This document shows, piece after piece, positions 15,165-25,292 of a DNA stretch of 64,000 bases. Source of the stretch: Saprospiraceae bacterium. Lineage in GTDB: Bacteria > Bacteroidota > Bacteroidia > Chitinophagales > Saprospiraceae. How positions within the stretch are numbered: position 1 is the stretch's first letter; each line of letters starts with the position of its first letter. The notes under the pieces are model-generated. The model was not told the DNA's origin. It did no database searches and saw only the letters and a list, made by a program, of their open reading frames with translations. The stretch is taken from NCBI GenBank assembly GCA_018057925.1, contig JAGPCT010000007.1, forward strand, positions 1 to 64,000, written 5' to 3'. The position numbers were made by a program, and so were the translations under genes.

Positions 15165-18100
15165 TCATAGTCCAGACATCGGTTTTATCATCCTTTCAAT
15201 AAACTCAATTTCTTCGGCTGATAATTTATACTTTGCATACAGTTGCTGGTCGATTGCTGAAATGGATTGTGACCAATCAATATCGGAGGTGGAAGTGAAA
15301 TCTTGGACGGGAACATATTCCCATACATCTTTGCTATTATGTTGCGTCACTTTTAAAATACCCAATAAAGCCCTTGCAAATTTTGAATATATATATTTTA
15401 TACATGCTTGAGCTTCAAAAGTTGAATCAAAAATGCCGATACTAATAAAAGACTGTGTAAAACCCTCATTCGGTTTAGCTACGATTGGGGATGATAAAGT
15501 CTCTCCTAATGCACCTGAACCATTACTGAATGGTAAAAGAACTTTTGATTTGTTCAAATTGGGGTGTTTTTCAACATACTGAATAGGGATGAACCTGTAA
15601 ACTCGTGAATTGTCGATTAAGCCAAGAACTTTGATATCTGACTTTGTTTCAGAACCTTCTTTAAAAACTTCTATCTGTTGGAAAATTGATGTTGTAAACC
15701 TTTTTTCTGTTCCATTACTGCCTATTACATTTTTAAACTTAGGGAAATCCTTGTAAAGTCTGTTTAGATTGAATTTGTTCTGAGAGTAGATATCTTTACT
15801 TATTGGAGAAAAGGCATTATCTGACTTTACCTTGTTTGCAATAGAACTTAATTCGGTAAAAGATGTAAATATTCCAATTTTCCCAAAATCTTGGTCTTTA
15901 TCTTTTAGAGTAATAGCAACACCGCCTTTAATATCAACGTTAGGGAAAATCTCATTACTATTACTAAAATAACTTAAAACTTTAAAGTGATTGTCATTGA
16001 GCATTTTTCTATTCCAATCCTTTGGCGTTTTACCTGCATTGAAAAGAAATCTACCAGGAGTAATAAGTATCACCTTTTTTCCTAACTTATCAGCCACATC
16101 CATAAAATGATGATATATAGGACTATCACTTGTAGTCTCCTTCTTTTCCTGATACGGCGGATTTCCTACTACTGCATCGAATTTCATATCTTCTTTTAAA
16201 TTAAATAGTTCTTGTAATTTTTGTTGTGGGTTTCCTTGCTCGGCTTCGGGCGTGAGGTCGTATTGCACAAAATGCGTTCTGCTTATTTGATGTTCCGTAT
16301 CAAAGCCAAAAATATAGCTTTGGGTAATGCCTTGCAAAATAGGTGTGGGTGCTAAGCCATACACTTGATTTTCTAAAATGTGTTGCAAACATTCCTCATC
16401 GCTGGTGTAGTGTTTTCGGGTGTTATGAAACAGTTTTTTTACAATTTCGGTAATGTACATTCCCGATTTCATATACAAATCAACAAAAGTGCTATCGGTT
16501 CGGGTAAATAAACTCGGGTCGTGTGCTTCCAATTGGTCCACCATCATTTTCACCACTTTTTTCGGTGTAAAAATCTGGTTGGTTTTTTGGTTGGGAATGA
16601 GTTCAAAAATATCTTCTTCTGCCGTAAAATAATTGGCTAATTCTTGTTTTCGCTGTCTAAATTCGGCAATAGAAGCATTGAAACGGTATTTGTTGAACAC
16701 CCCTTGGAATGTTTTTAGTTCGCTGTTTTCCTGGTAATCAAAGCCATCACGGAGCTTGTGAAATTCTTCTTTGGTAATGCTGGTCAGGTCTTCAAAATCG
16801 GCAGCGTCAATTTCCAAATCAAAATTATCAATGGTAATTTCCTCCTTAGAATCGTTTGCCATCACAAACATCGGAATGGTACGGGTGAACGAACGCAAGC
16901 GGTCTCTTATTTCCTCTTCCTTGGTTTTTTGTACTTTTTCAACGGCTTCCGTTTCCTTTTGTTCCACCTTGCTTTTTACCAAATCGTCTTCGAGCGCGTT
17001 CATTAATTGTAGTTTCAGCTCATCGCTGTCCTTTATCTCGGCATTGTTGTATTCTTCGGCAATTTGCTTTACTTTTTCTTGCAATTGCTCGGCGGCTTCT
17101 TTGGTTTCGGTAGCCGTGGCTTTATAAACTTCCTTGTATTTAGCAATGAGCGGTGCTGCCACTTCACTCACTTTTTCTACCAATTCATCGGTGGCAATTT
17201 TTTGGTTGTTTTGTGCCAATAAATCGTCGATTACCCGCTCGGTGTTGCTTCGGTATATTTTTTCGCCTAAAATAATCCCGGTGTTTTCGTTTATTTTGGC
17301 GGTTTTATTGTCGTTTATCTCTTTAGCATCGTCTAAATCAAGTCGGTTTTTCGATTTTTGTACTCGTTTATTATTTTCCTCGGGCAATTTATCCAAAATC
17401 TTTTCCACTTCCTTCGGAAAATTGAAAACGCCTTTCAAGGTATCGTTAAACAAAAGATTGGTCATAAAGCGGGCATTCACGATTTCTGCTGCTGCCAACG
17501 CATTCGGGAAAGTAAGCACTTGTTGTGCATCCAACTCAATCATTTCACCATTGACATCTTCTGAGATTACCGGAAAGAAATTCAGCAATTCTTTGATGTT
17601 GGTTTCTCTTTCCTTTTCGGTAATTTCTCCTTGTACCGCTTTCGGATTTAAGCCGTTTGCAAAGTGGTCGTAAATTTCGAGAACACGTGTAGGAGCGAAG
17701 TCAAACAAATATGCAGAGTTTTTGACATGCAATTCGCCGTTTATCCATTCTTTATACGGATTTTGAGCCCGAAAAGCCGCTTGCATATAGATAGCAGGCG
17801 TTTTAATATCGGTGAGCATCAACACTGCTGTCCATTCTTTTACGGTAACGCCGGTGGTCAATTGTCCGCAGGAGAGTGTAATCGTTTTATCATTTTCGGC
17901 AATGGCTTTTTTTACTTTCTGAAACGAAGATTCATTGCCTTTAAAATCGCTTTCTTCCTCCTCAAAAGTTCTTCCATCGCCTGCTGCCACAATTACTGCG
18001 TAATCTTTAAAAACAGGATCTTCTTTCAGCAATTGTTCTAATGCTTTAACCGATTCTACTCGGTTGCCCACATACCAAAACGTATGTTTCAATTCCGCTC

Positions 18101-19355
18101 GGAGTTCGGGGGTAGAAAAAGGATATTTTTCATTGGTACTTAGATTTTTCAAAAACTCTTTCACATCATTTTCCCGAACGAATTTTTTGTTTTGCGTTCT
18201 GAAAAACTCGTTCAAATCAAAGGCATAATCCCGGATTTCGTCATCAATCTCGATGCCTTCATTGACTTCTTGTGTTGTCATTTGCGAGATGCGATAAGTA
18301 AAGAGTTTTAAGTCCGGCAAATCGGTATGTTGTCCTGTTTCGCCTTCTTCCAGCTCAATGTGTTTGATTTTTTGTTCATCTAAGTAGGTCCAATTGTAAA
18401 TGGCTTCTTTGGGGAATTTTTCGTTTGCCAATGCTTTAAAAGGCGTACCTGATAAATGAAGCGTGTTTTTGCGTTTAATTGCATCAAAAGCGGCATCGGT
18501 TCTGGTAGTATCAATGCCTTCGTGAGCTTCATCAATGATGAGTAAATCCCATTCTAATTCAGCAATCCATCGCAATTTATCGAAATTACCACCAAAATAT
18601 TTAGAACCTTTGAGGTCTTGTAAAGAAAGAAAAGTGATTTGCGGTAAAATGGGCTTGTTGGCAATGTGTTGCTCACGAGTAATCGTTGCCCTGTTGTTTA
18701 AAGAAGAAGTTTCCGATATAAAAGCATAACCGTCAATAAACGACTCGAAATCATCCAACCATGAATTGGCAATGGCGGGCCGGTTGGTAACAATGAGTAC
18801 TTTTTGGGCATTTAGCCTTTTTGCCAAATCATAACTGGCAAGCGTTTTTCCAAAGCGCGGTTTGGCATTCCAAAGAAATTCGCCTTTTTCGTTACTTTGG
18901 AAATATGCCAACGCTTTTGTAACCGCTTCTTCCTGCTCAAAACGCAAGGTGTAAGGTGCTTTTTCGTCCTTATTTTGAAGTGCTGAAAATCCCTCATTAC
19001 GGAATAAATCGAATAATTCTTTTGATTTGAAAGGTTCGCCATTAAAATAGAACCATTCAGTTCCTAAGTTCGTTCTTCTTTCAATGCCATTTTTTTCAAG
19101 AAATGAATGGAACGCAGTGTCGATAAAACTTTCTTTATTTCCTTTAAAGAATGCAGGAGCACTCCATAATTTTGTATATTCTTCGGAAAAAGCCGCTGTT
19201 TTTACTTGTTCCAATATCCTGGCATCTACATCTTTCCGTTCGGTATATCCAATTTTTTGTGAGCCGTTGTTTTGAGTGCGATTAGGGAGTGTGTAGGAAT
19301 ATATTTGCGGATATATAAGTTTATAAGACTTTATGTTTTGTGTTATGTCGCTCAT
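15165..19355 (-). CDS. Multidomain restriction-modification protein: GIY-YIG-like region, SF2 helicase, N6-adenine methylase
   Basis: 1396 residues. Residues 17-50 (QIYSYTLPN, KIGYTERKDVDARI) resemble a GIY-YIG/T5orf172 nuclease domain. The helicase part has AKPRFGKT (164-171, Walker A), DEAH (275-278), HLSGTPFKAL and a C-terminal RecA domain with GQLTTGVTVKEW and MQAAFRAQNPY. Long charged coiled-coil stretches span about 650-830. The methylase begins at FTPKK (929), followed by VDLYMKSGMYITEI and the catalytic NPPY at 1065-1068; the C-terminal third could recognise target DNA. One chain thus seems to carry cutting, translocation and methylation functions. First gene of the leftward array; partner probably the methylase-like subunit at 9839-10768 (inference). 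Confidence 0.85.
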   Translation of the reverse strand: MSDITQNIKSYKLIYPQIYSYTLPNRTQNNGSQKIGYTERKDVDARILEQVKTAAFSEEYTKLWSAPAFFKGNKESFIDTAFHSFLEKNGIERRTNLGTEWFYFNGEPFKSKELFDLFRNEGFSALQNKDEKAPYTLRFEQEEAVTKALAYFQSNEKGEFLWNAKPRFGKTLASYDLAKRLNAQKVLIVTNRPAIANSWLDDFESFIDGYAFISETSSLNNRATITREQHIANKPILPQITFLSLQDLKGSKYFGGNFDKLRWIAELEWDLLIIDEAHEGIDTTRTDAAFDAIKRKNTLHLSGTPFKALANEKFPKEAIYNWTYLDEQKIKHIELEEGETGQHTDLPDLKLFTYRISQMTTQEVNEGIEIDDEIRDYAFDLNEFFRTQNKKFVRENDVKEFLKNLSTNEKYPFSTPELRAELKHTFWYVGNRVESVKALEQLLKEDPVFKDYAVIVAAGDGRTFEEEESDFKGNESSFQKVKKAIAENDKTITLSCGQLTTGVTVKEWTAVLMLTDIKTPAIYMQAAFRAQNPYKEWINGELHVKNSAYLFDFAPTRVLEIYDHFANGLNPKAVQGEITEKERETNIKELLNFFPVISEDVNGEMIELDAQQVLTFPNALAAAEIVNARFMTNLLFNDTLKGVFNFPKEVEKILDKLPEENNKRVQKSKNRLDLDDAKEINDNKTAKINENTGIILGEKIYRSNTERVIDDLLAQNNQKIATDELVEKVSEVAAPLIAKYKEVYKATATETKEAAEQLQEKVKQIAEEYNNAEIKDSDELKLQLMNALEDDLVKSKVEQKETEAVEKVQKTKEEEIRDRLRSFTRTIPMFVMANDSKEEITIDNFDLEIDAADFEDLTSITKEEFHKLRDGFDYQENSELKTFQGVFNKYRFNASIAEFRQRKQELANYFTAEEDIFELIPNQKTNQIFTPKKVVKMMVDQLEAHDPSLFTRTDSTFVDLYMKSGMYITEIVKKLFHNTRKHYTSDEECLQHILENQVYGLAPTPILQGITQSYIFGFDTEHQISRTHFVQYDLTPEAEQGNPQQKLQELFNLKEDMKFDAVVGNPPYQEKKETTSDSPIYHHFMDVADKLGKKVILITPGRFLFNAGKTPKDWNRKMLNDNHFKVLSYFSNSNEIFPNVDIKGGVAITLKDKDQDFGKIGIFTSFTELSSIANKVKSDNAFSPISKDIYSQNKFNLNRLYKDFPKFKNVIGSNGTEKRFTTSIFQQIEVFKEGSETKSDIKVLGLIDNSRVYRFIPIQYVEKHPNLNKSKVLLPFSNGSGALGETLSSPIVAKPNEGFTQSFISIGIFDSTFEAQACIKYIYSKFARALLGILKVTQHNSKDVWEYVPVQDFTSTSDIDWSQSISAIDQQLYAKYKLSAEEIEFIERMIKPMSGL

Positions 19356-19714
19356 ATTTTTAGATAAAATTCATTACGTTTTGCATATTGCATAACAATT
19401 GTATGTCCGCAATCTTACGTATATTTTTCATATAAAAGTAAACATTATTCTGATGTGTTCAACTGATTTCAAGGAGAAATGATGTCTTTCTTCAACCCGA
19501 CTTCATTTTAAAGGCAATATTTTAAAAATATGAATTTGTGTTAAAAACAACAATATAGAATTTGGCAAAAACACCAATAGGCATAGCCTTATCGTTCTTT
19601 AGTAAATAAGTCGGGAATGTTGAAAGATGCCTGATGATAGACAAAGAGACGAAAGTTGTGGATAATAACTTTAACCAATTTATAGCATTTTGCTAAAAAC
19701 ATTACCTTTGCATT
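19356..19714. other. Intergenic region between divergent transcription units
   Basis: 359 bases separating the leftward restriction array from rightward queG. It must hold both promoters. TACCTTTG at 19703-19710 matches the Bacteroidota -7 box but sits only 4 bases before the queG ATG, so transcription would be nearly leaderless. No -33 box is clear. No RNA gene or repeat is seen. Confidence 0.5.
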
Positions 19715-20662
19715 ATGTCTGAAATACGGCAATATATAACACAGTGGGCATTGGACGAGGGTTTTACTGCTGTCGGCTTTTCAAAAGCTGAAAAACTGGA
19801 AAGAGAGGCAGACTTTCTACCGGATTGGATACAGCAAGGTCGTCCGGGTAAGATGTCATATCTTGAGCGAAATGTAGATATGCGTACAGACCCGACATTG
19901 CTGCATCCCGGCACAAAAACGGTGATTAGCTTTGTGTTTAATTACTTTCAAAACAATCCTACGTTATCTCAAAGCCCTAAAATTTCTACCTACGCACTGG
20001 GTCGAGACTATCACAAGGTGCTCAAGAAAAAATTAAAAAGTATTTCCAAAAAAATTATTGAAAACATCGCTCCTGAGGCAAATATCCGTTATTTTACTGA
20101 TTCTGCTCCGATTTTAGAGAAAGAATGGGCTAGAAGGGCAGGATTGGGGTGGGTTGGTAAAAATGCACTTCTGATACACCCAAAGCGAGGCTCATATTTC
20201 TTTTTGGCTGAAATGTTGATAGATATTGACATGGATGATGAGCCCGAATTGGCTATTAAAGACCATTGTGGCACTTGTACACGCTGTATTGATGCTTGCC
20301 CTACCGGAGCAATTGACCCCCAAGGCTATACTATTTTTGCGAGTAAATGTATTTCTTATCTTACCATTGAACTTAAGGATGAAGTCATTGATCCTGTTTT
20401 TAAAGACAAAATGGATGGGTGGGCTTTTGGTTGTGATATTTGTCAACAGGTGTGCCCATGGAATAAGTTTGCAAGCCCTCAGCAAGAAGCTGATTTTAAT
20501 CCGGTCAGCGAGCTAAGCAGTTTGACAGCCTCAGATTGGGAAGAGATGACTCAGGAAGACTTTGACCGTATTTTTTTTCAATCACCAATAAAGCGTACAG
20601 GCCTTAGCGGAATGCAGCGCAATGTCAACTTTTTAGACTCATCAGATACCAATCAGGTATAA
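19715..20662 (+). CDS. queG: Epoxyqueuosine reductase
   Basis: 315 residues. Cobalamin- and iron-sulfur-dependent enzyme that reduces epoxyqueuosine to queuosine in tRNA. The N-terminal half has the family stretch KMSYLERNVDMRTDPTLL and SFVFNYF; the ferredoxin-like part has two 4Fe-4S motifs, CGTCTRCIDACP (Cys185, 188, 191, 195) and CDICQQVCP (Cys240, 243, 247), with Cys in SKCISYLTIE in between. The invariant Asp of DSAPILEKEWARRAGLGWVGKN is present. Slightly shorter than E. coli QueG because the C-terminal HEAT-like domain is absent. Confidence 0.96.
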   Translation: MSEIRQYITQWALDEGFTAVGFSKAEKLEREADFLPDWIQQGRPGKMSYLERNVDMRTDPTLLHPGTKTVISFVFNYFQNNPTLSQSPKISTYALGRDYHKVLKKKLKSISKKIIENIAPEANIRYFTDSAPILEKEWARRAGLGWVGKNALLIHPKRGSYFFLAEMLIDIDMDDEPELAIKDHCGTCTRCIDACPTGAIDPQGYTIFASKCISYLTIELKDEVIDPVFKDKMDGWAFGCDICQQVCPWNKFASPQQEADFNPVSELSSLTASDWEEMTQEDFDRIFFQSPIKRTGLSGMQRNVNFLDSSDTNQV

Positions 20663-20679
20663 CCTTTTTAGGAGTTGTT

Positions 20680-21093
20680 TCAGCTTTGTTGTGCTTCTAC
20701 ATCGTTGCCCTGCCGACGTTTTTGTAACTTTTGGTCTATTTCATCTACGGCAATTTGTATTTCGGATGAAGTAAACCATTGTTTTAGTTTACCGATGGAT
20801 TTTTTCCTTACATCATCATCTATGTTTGAACTGATAGAAACTAATGCACTAACCAAAATCGTTAAATCATCCGTAAATCCAAGTACAGGTGTAAGATCCG
20901 GAATGAAGTCTATAGGTGAAAGGAAATAGGTAATCGCTCCCAGAATAGCCGCTTTGGCCCATGCCGGTGTTTCTTTTCGTCGAAAAGCATAATACATCAG
21001 GAGAGCAGAATAAACCACTTTTACGCCGGCTTTTTGGGCATGTTTGGATAATTTGTTCCAGAAGGTTTTTTCTGAAATATTTTTTTCTTTCAT
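20680..21093 (-). CDS. YkvA/DUF1232 family membrane protein
   Basis: 137 residues. The DUF1232 signature is AAILGAITYFLSPIDFIPDLTPVLGFTDDLTILVSAL at about 42-79, with two short hydrophobic helices flanking the invariant SPIDFIPD. A positively charged N-terminus and a C-terminal amphipathic helix ending QKRRQGNDVE complete it. Function is unknown. Convergent with queG, only 17 bases between the stops. Confidence 0.9.
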   Translation of the reverse strand: MKEKNISEKTFWNKLSKHAQKAGVKVVYSALLMYYAFRRKETPAWAKAAILGAITYFLSPIDFIPDLTPVLGFTDDLTILVSALVSISSNIDDDVRKKSIGKLKQWFTSSEIQIAVDEIDQKLQKRRQGNDVEAQQS

Positions 21094-21333
21094 TACTATT
21101 TTAAATAATTTTATTTACAAATGTTGGAATGGTGGGAATAGTTCCACTTCGGGTCATTTATAGACTAATTGTACTTAAAATTAGATGAATGATGCGGAAG
21201 TGAATCGCGGTTTAGTACGTTTTGCAAGAAATTTATGATCAATAGCTTCTACAATAAAAAGCAGCAACACTGTCAGATAAACAATTTAAGTCAATATTTA
21301 GTCTCAATTGCTACCTATACAGCATTACTGCTT

Positions 21334-21487
21334 TATCCCAAATACCGCATTTGACAAATACAGAATCGATTTACGACTCGTAATCAATGGTTTACAGAAA
21401 CCATTGAAACGATTCGTACATCGGGATTGCCCTCATAATCAGCACTATACGGTTTTTCAAAACCTATACTGCTGAATTCGGGTTTAT
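21334..21487 (+). repeat. Family-1 structured intergenic repeat, copy D
   Basis: From TATCCCAAATACCGCATTTGAC to GAATTCGGGTTTA. Hairpin arms AATGGTTT/AAACCATT and GGTTTT/AAAACC are intact; the GGATT-GCCC loop is two bases shorter than in copies A and C. It occupies the middle of the gap 21094-21557, downstream of clpB and upstream of the YkvA gene, and no other feature is seen there. Confidence 0.9.
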
Positions 21488-21557
21488 GTAATTTCCGGGA
21501 TGCAATCGTATATTGGATAATAAAATACTTTTACTGCCTTATATTTTCTGTGAGAGA

Positions 21558-24206
21558 CTATGGTTGAGTCTCTGTCTTTTCTGTCGAAATGGCTTTGTCA
21601 ACGGCTTTCTTGTGAAAGGTAAGTCCGGTATTATTTCCTTCAGCCACTATCACATCTCCGGCAACAAACTCTCCGCTAAGAATCAATTTGGATAACTCAT
21701 TGATGAGCTCCCTTTGGAGAACTCTCTTGAGTGGACGTGCGCCGAATTGTGGCTCATAGCCCATTCCGACTAAGAGATTTACTGCACTTGGTTCCAATTG
21801 AATACTCAATTCCTGTGTTTTGAGTAGCTTGTTGATAGAAGACATTTGGAGGAAAAGTATTCTTTCTATTTCGTCCTTAGTAAGTGGAAGGAACATGATA
21901 GTTTCATCTACTCTGTTGAGAAACTCAGGTCTCATGGTTTGTTTAAGGAGTTCAAATACTTCCAGTTTAGTTGTTTCCAAAACTTCATCTCTCTTAGTGG
22001 CATCAATTACGCCTAAATCCTCAAAGTTTTCAAGGATGATATTAGAACCGAGGTTAGATGTCATGATGATGATGGTATTTTTGAAATTCACCTGTCTTCC
22101 TTTTCCATCTGTCAGGTGACCATCATCCAGCACTTGCAACAATACATTGAACACATCAGCATGAGCCTTTTCTATTTCATCCAACAGCACAATAGAATAA
22201 GGTCGATGCCTTACGGCTTCGGTCAACTGTCCGCCTTCTTCATAACCTACATATCCCGGAGGCGCACCGATGAGCCTGGACACCGAATGTTTTTCCATAT
22301 ATTCGCTCATGTCTATACGAATGATAGCGTCTTTGTCGTCAAATAACACATCTGCAAGTGCTTTGGTAAGCTCAGTCTTGCCGACACCTGTCGGACCTAA
22401 AAAGATAAATGAGCCCACAGGTCGCTTGCCATCACTTAGACCAGCCCTATTTCTCCTTACCGCATCACTCACAGCGGCAACGGCTTCTTCCTGACCGACG
22501 ATCATCTTTCCGATTTCTTTTTCCAAGTTGAGGAGCTTGTCTTTTTCGCTTTGTTGCAACTTAGAGACCGGAATTCCGGTCCATTTGGAGACGACGTCGG
22601 CAATGTCATTGGCAGTTACCTGTTGAGCTGTAAAGCGTGAACCTTCAGGAAGTTGGTTGAGCTCGTGTTCTGAGTCTTTCAGTTCTTGTTGTTTTTTCTG
22701 TAATTCGCCATAACGGATTTTGGCGACGGTTTCAAAGTCGCTTTCTCTTTCGGCTTTTTGAGCTTTACGTTCGAGTTCTTCAATTTCTTCGCGAAGGGTA
22801 TTGATGCGGTCGATGATGGCTTTTTCATTTTTCCATTTAGCCATCAGTGAATCCAACTGTTGGCGGGAATTGGCGATAGACTCGTTGATGGTATTGAGTT
22901 TCTTTTCGTCTTTTTCCCTCTTTATGGCTTCTCTTTCGATTTCAAGTTGACGGACTTTTCGATCTAACTCGTCGATGTCATCGGGCATGGAGTTGAGCTC
23001 GAGCCTTAGTTTGGCTGCTGCTTCGTCAATCAAGTCGATGGCTTTGTCCGGCAATTGTCGGTCGGCAATATAGCGGTGTGACATTTCTGCGGCTGCGATA
23101 AGGGCTTCGTCCAATATTTCTATCTTGTGAAAGACTTCGTATTTTTCCTGGAGACCTCTTAAAATAGAGATGGTATCTTCCACACTGGGTTCTTCGACCA
23201 TAACATTTTGGAAACGGCGAACCAAAGCTGCATCTTTTTCAAAATATTTTTGGTATTCATCGAGTGTTGTTGCACCGATAGCGTGTAGTTCGCCTCTTGC
23301 CAGTGCGGGTTTGAGGATATTGGCAGCATCCATTGCGCCATTACCGCCTCCTGCGCCGATGAGAGTGTGTATTTCGTCGATGAAGAGGATAATTTCTCCA
23401 TTGCTGTCAGTCACTTCCTTAATGACTGCTTTGAGTCTTTCTTCAAATTCACCTTTAAATTTAGCACCTGCGACTAAGGCAGAGAGATCCAGGCTGAAAA
23501 TCGTTTTGGTTTTTAGATTTTCCGGGACATCTTGTTTGATTATACGCCAGGCTATTCCTTCTACGATGGCAGTTTTTCCGACACCTGCATCACCTACGAG
23601 GATGGGGTTGTTCTTCTTTCTTCTGGAAAGGATGTGCATCACTCTCCTTATCTCTTCATCCCTACCGATGATGGGATCGAGCTTGCCGGATTCGGCGCGT
23701 TCATTCAGGTTAATGGCGTATTTACTGAGGGAATTGTATCCACTATCACCACTTTGAGAGTTGACTTTGTTGCCCTTTCTCAATTCCTGAATGGCTGTTT
23801 TCAGACCTGCTGATGTCATACCTTTATCTTTCAAAAGCCTTGCCGTACGGTCACTTCCTTGCAGAATACCATATAGCAGTAATTCAAGAGAAATAAATTC
23901 ATCTCCAAATTCCTTCATGGCGTCTTTTGCTTTTGCTATGGCGCTATTGGCATCCGGTGACAAAAAGTGTTTGTCGGCACCCTGAACTTTGGGGATAAGG
24001 TCGATGAGTTTTTCATTTTCGGTCTTAACCTGCTGGAGGTTGACCGTCATTTTGTTTAGTAAGAAAGCGATGACGCTCTCGTCGGTTTCCATGATACCGC
24101 GCAAAAGGTGAGAAGTATCTACTGTCTGCTGTGAGCGATCTGTCGCTAATTGTTGCGCTTTGATGATGGCATCCTGCGCATTTATTGTGAAATTGTCCAT
24201 TGTCAT
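21558..24206 (-). CDS. clpB: ATP-dependent disaggregase ClpB
   Basis: 882 residues in family order: N-terminal double Clp-N repeat (3-145), first AAA+ module with GDAGVGKT (205-212) and LFIDEIHTLIGAG, a coiled-coil middle domain (about 410-530), second AAA+ module with GPTGVGKT and VLLDEIEKAHADVFN, and C-terminal small domain. It works with DnaK, DnaJ and GrpE to resolve protein aggregates; grpE and dnaJ lie at the right end of this window. The start could be this ATG or the one at 24200 (MDNFTINAQDA), which fits the family better. A TTTTGG-N20-TAAATTTG promoter lies upstream. Confidence 0.97.
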   Translation of the reverse strand: MTMDNFTINAQDAIIKAQQLATDRSQQTVDTSHLLRGIMETDESVIAFLLNKMTVNLQQVKTENEKLIDLIPKVQGADKHFLSPDANSAIAKAKDAMKEFGDEFISLELLLYGILQGSDRTARLLKDKGMTSAGLKTAIQELRKGNKVNSQSGDSGYNSLSKYAINLNERAESGKLDPIIGRDEEIRRVMHILSRRKKNNPILVGDAGVGKTAIVEGIAWRIIKQDVPENLKTKTIFSLDLSALVAGAKFKGEFEERLKAVIKEVTDSNGEIILFIDEIHTLIGAGGGNGAMDAANILKPALARGELHAIGATTLDEYQKYFEKDAALVRRFQNVMVEEPSVEDTISILRGLQEKYEVFHKIEILDEALIAAAEMSHRYIADRQLPDKAIDLIDEAAAKLRLELNSMPDDIDELDRKVRQLEIEREAIKREKDEKKLNTINESIANSRQQLDSLMAKWKNEKAIIDRINTLREEIEELERKAQKAERESDFETVAKIRYGELQKKQQELKDSEHELNQLPEGSRFTAQQVTANDIADVVSKWTGIPVSKLQQSEKDKLLNLEKEIGKMIVGQEEAVAAVSDAVRRNRAGLSDGKRPVGSFIFLGPTGVGKTELTKALADVLFDDKDAIIRIDMSEYMEKHSVSRLIGAPPGYVGYEEGGQLTEAVRHRPYSIVLLDEIEKAHADVFNVLLQVLDDGHLTDGKGRQVNFKNTIIIMTSNLGSNIILENFEDLGVIDATKRDEVLETTKLEVFELLKQTMRPEFLNRVDETIMFLPLTKDEIERILFLQMSSINKLLKTQELSIQLEPSAVNLLVGMGYEPQFGARPLKRVLQRELINELSKLILSGEFVAGDVIVAEGNNTGLTFHKKAVDKAISTEKTETQP

Positions 24207-24235
24207 CGTTCAATTATTTTGTTAAAATGAATATT

Positions 24236-24267
24236 CAAATTTAAAGCCATAAAAGTTTTTGACCAAA
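24236..24267 (-). promoter_or_regulatory. Bacteroidota-type promoter of clpB
   Basis: On the minus strand TTTG (24267-24264), 20 bases, then TAAATTTG (24243-24236), matching the -33 TTG and -7 TAnnTTTG boxes; the clpB ATG follows about 30 bases later. No heat-shock operator was recognised. The rest of 24268-24512 contains nothing I can name. Confidence 0.65.
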
Positions 24268-24512
24268 ATAGATGTAAAAATGACATTCTGTTAACGGAAG
24301 TTCTGCAATTATGGCATTCATTATCATTCAATTATGACAAAAAGACGGAATGTCAAACCAATGGTGTTTGTTACCCGTTAGACATATAACCAGTGGTCAT
24401 CGACTTCGATTCTTAATGAATCATACCACATGGATTTGTAAAAAAAATGGTATAATTGAGTAAAATCTGTTATCAATAGTATGAGTTTTTATTTTCAAAA
24501 CGTAAACCTGAA

Positions 24513-25196
24513 ATGAAAAATATATTTGTTTTAATCTTTTGTGCAACGCTTTTTGCTTTTTTACCCCAAAAGGCTCAGTGTCAATCTCTCGGTATTTATG
24601 CGGGTATAGGACAGCCATCTTATACGGATTATAAGCAGGAAGCACTGGAAGGCGCACCTTCGTATTCTAATAAAGGAAAGTGGGCAACGAGATATGGATT
24701 TTTGGGAACTTCTCATTTGTTTAAAAGTAGATATTGGATAAAAGTCGGATTAGGTATAGAGACTGTTAAGTCGAATTTACTTGTGACTTCGTCGCCATTA
24801 CCAAAAAATTTTACAAGCGATATCCAAATCGAGAAAAGTAGTGTTCAATTTGCTTTGTATCCATTTAACTTCCGTATTTTTAAACATGCAGAAATAAATA
24901 TTGGATACGAGTTTAATTTTTTACTAAAGCAAGATGTCAGTGGAATCCGTTATAGAACTCAAGATTATGCGCAGATAAGTGACATAAGCAATGAAGTTAA
25001 GGATATGAATAAAAAGACAACCTCTGGCGTGAGAGTCAATGCATCTTACGCTTTTTTCTTGACAAAAAATATGAGTGTAAGCCCGGAATATTCTGTTAAC
25101 TTTGGTCTTCAAAATGAGTTTAATAAAATTTGGACAAAGGCGAAAATAGTTCAACACTTTTTAGGCATAAATGCTTTCTACCATTTTGGTAAATAG
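24513..25196 (+). CDS. Outer-membrane beta-barrel protein of unknown function
   Basis: 227 residues with a signal peptide (MKNIFVLIFCATLFAFLP then KAQCQS, cleavage probably after AQC or CQ). The mature part alternates strands such as YWIKVGLGIETV, VQFALYPFNFRIF and EINIGYEFNFLLK and ends HFLGINAFYHFGK, a terminal aromatic-rich strand as expected for barrels inserted by BAM. This resembles the porin-like PorT/OmpW-type barrels of Bacteroidota. Function unknown. Stands alone upstream of obgE. Confidence 0.75.
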   Translation: MKNIFVLIFCATLFAFLPQKAQCQSLGIYAGIGQPSYTDYKQEALEGAPSYSNKGKWATRYGFLGTSHLFKSRYWIKVGLGIETVKSNLLVTSSPLPKNFTSDIQIEKSSVQFALYPFNFRIFKHAEINIGYEFNFLLKQDVSGIRYRTQDYAQISDISNEVKDMNKKTTSGVRVNASYAFFLTKNMSVSPEYSVNFGLQNEFNKIWTKAKIVQHFLGINAFYHFGK

Positions 25197-25292
25197 TATG
25201 ATGCTATTGTGGTAGCGGCAAATCAGAATTAAACCAAACCTTCCCTATAGAATATAGCTCAACCAAGGAATTTTTTGCATCTTTGCAGCGCT

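Noticed and set aside
16758..18041. Long plus-strand ORFs opposite the restriction gene
   Set aside because: Serine- and phenylalanine-rich translations typical of antisense reading of a Lys/Glu-rich coiled-coil gene.
23170..23757. Plus-strand ORF of 195 codons opposite clpB
   Set aside because: Shadow of clpB; low-complexity Ser/Ala composition and no homology pattern.
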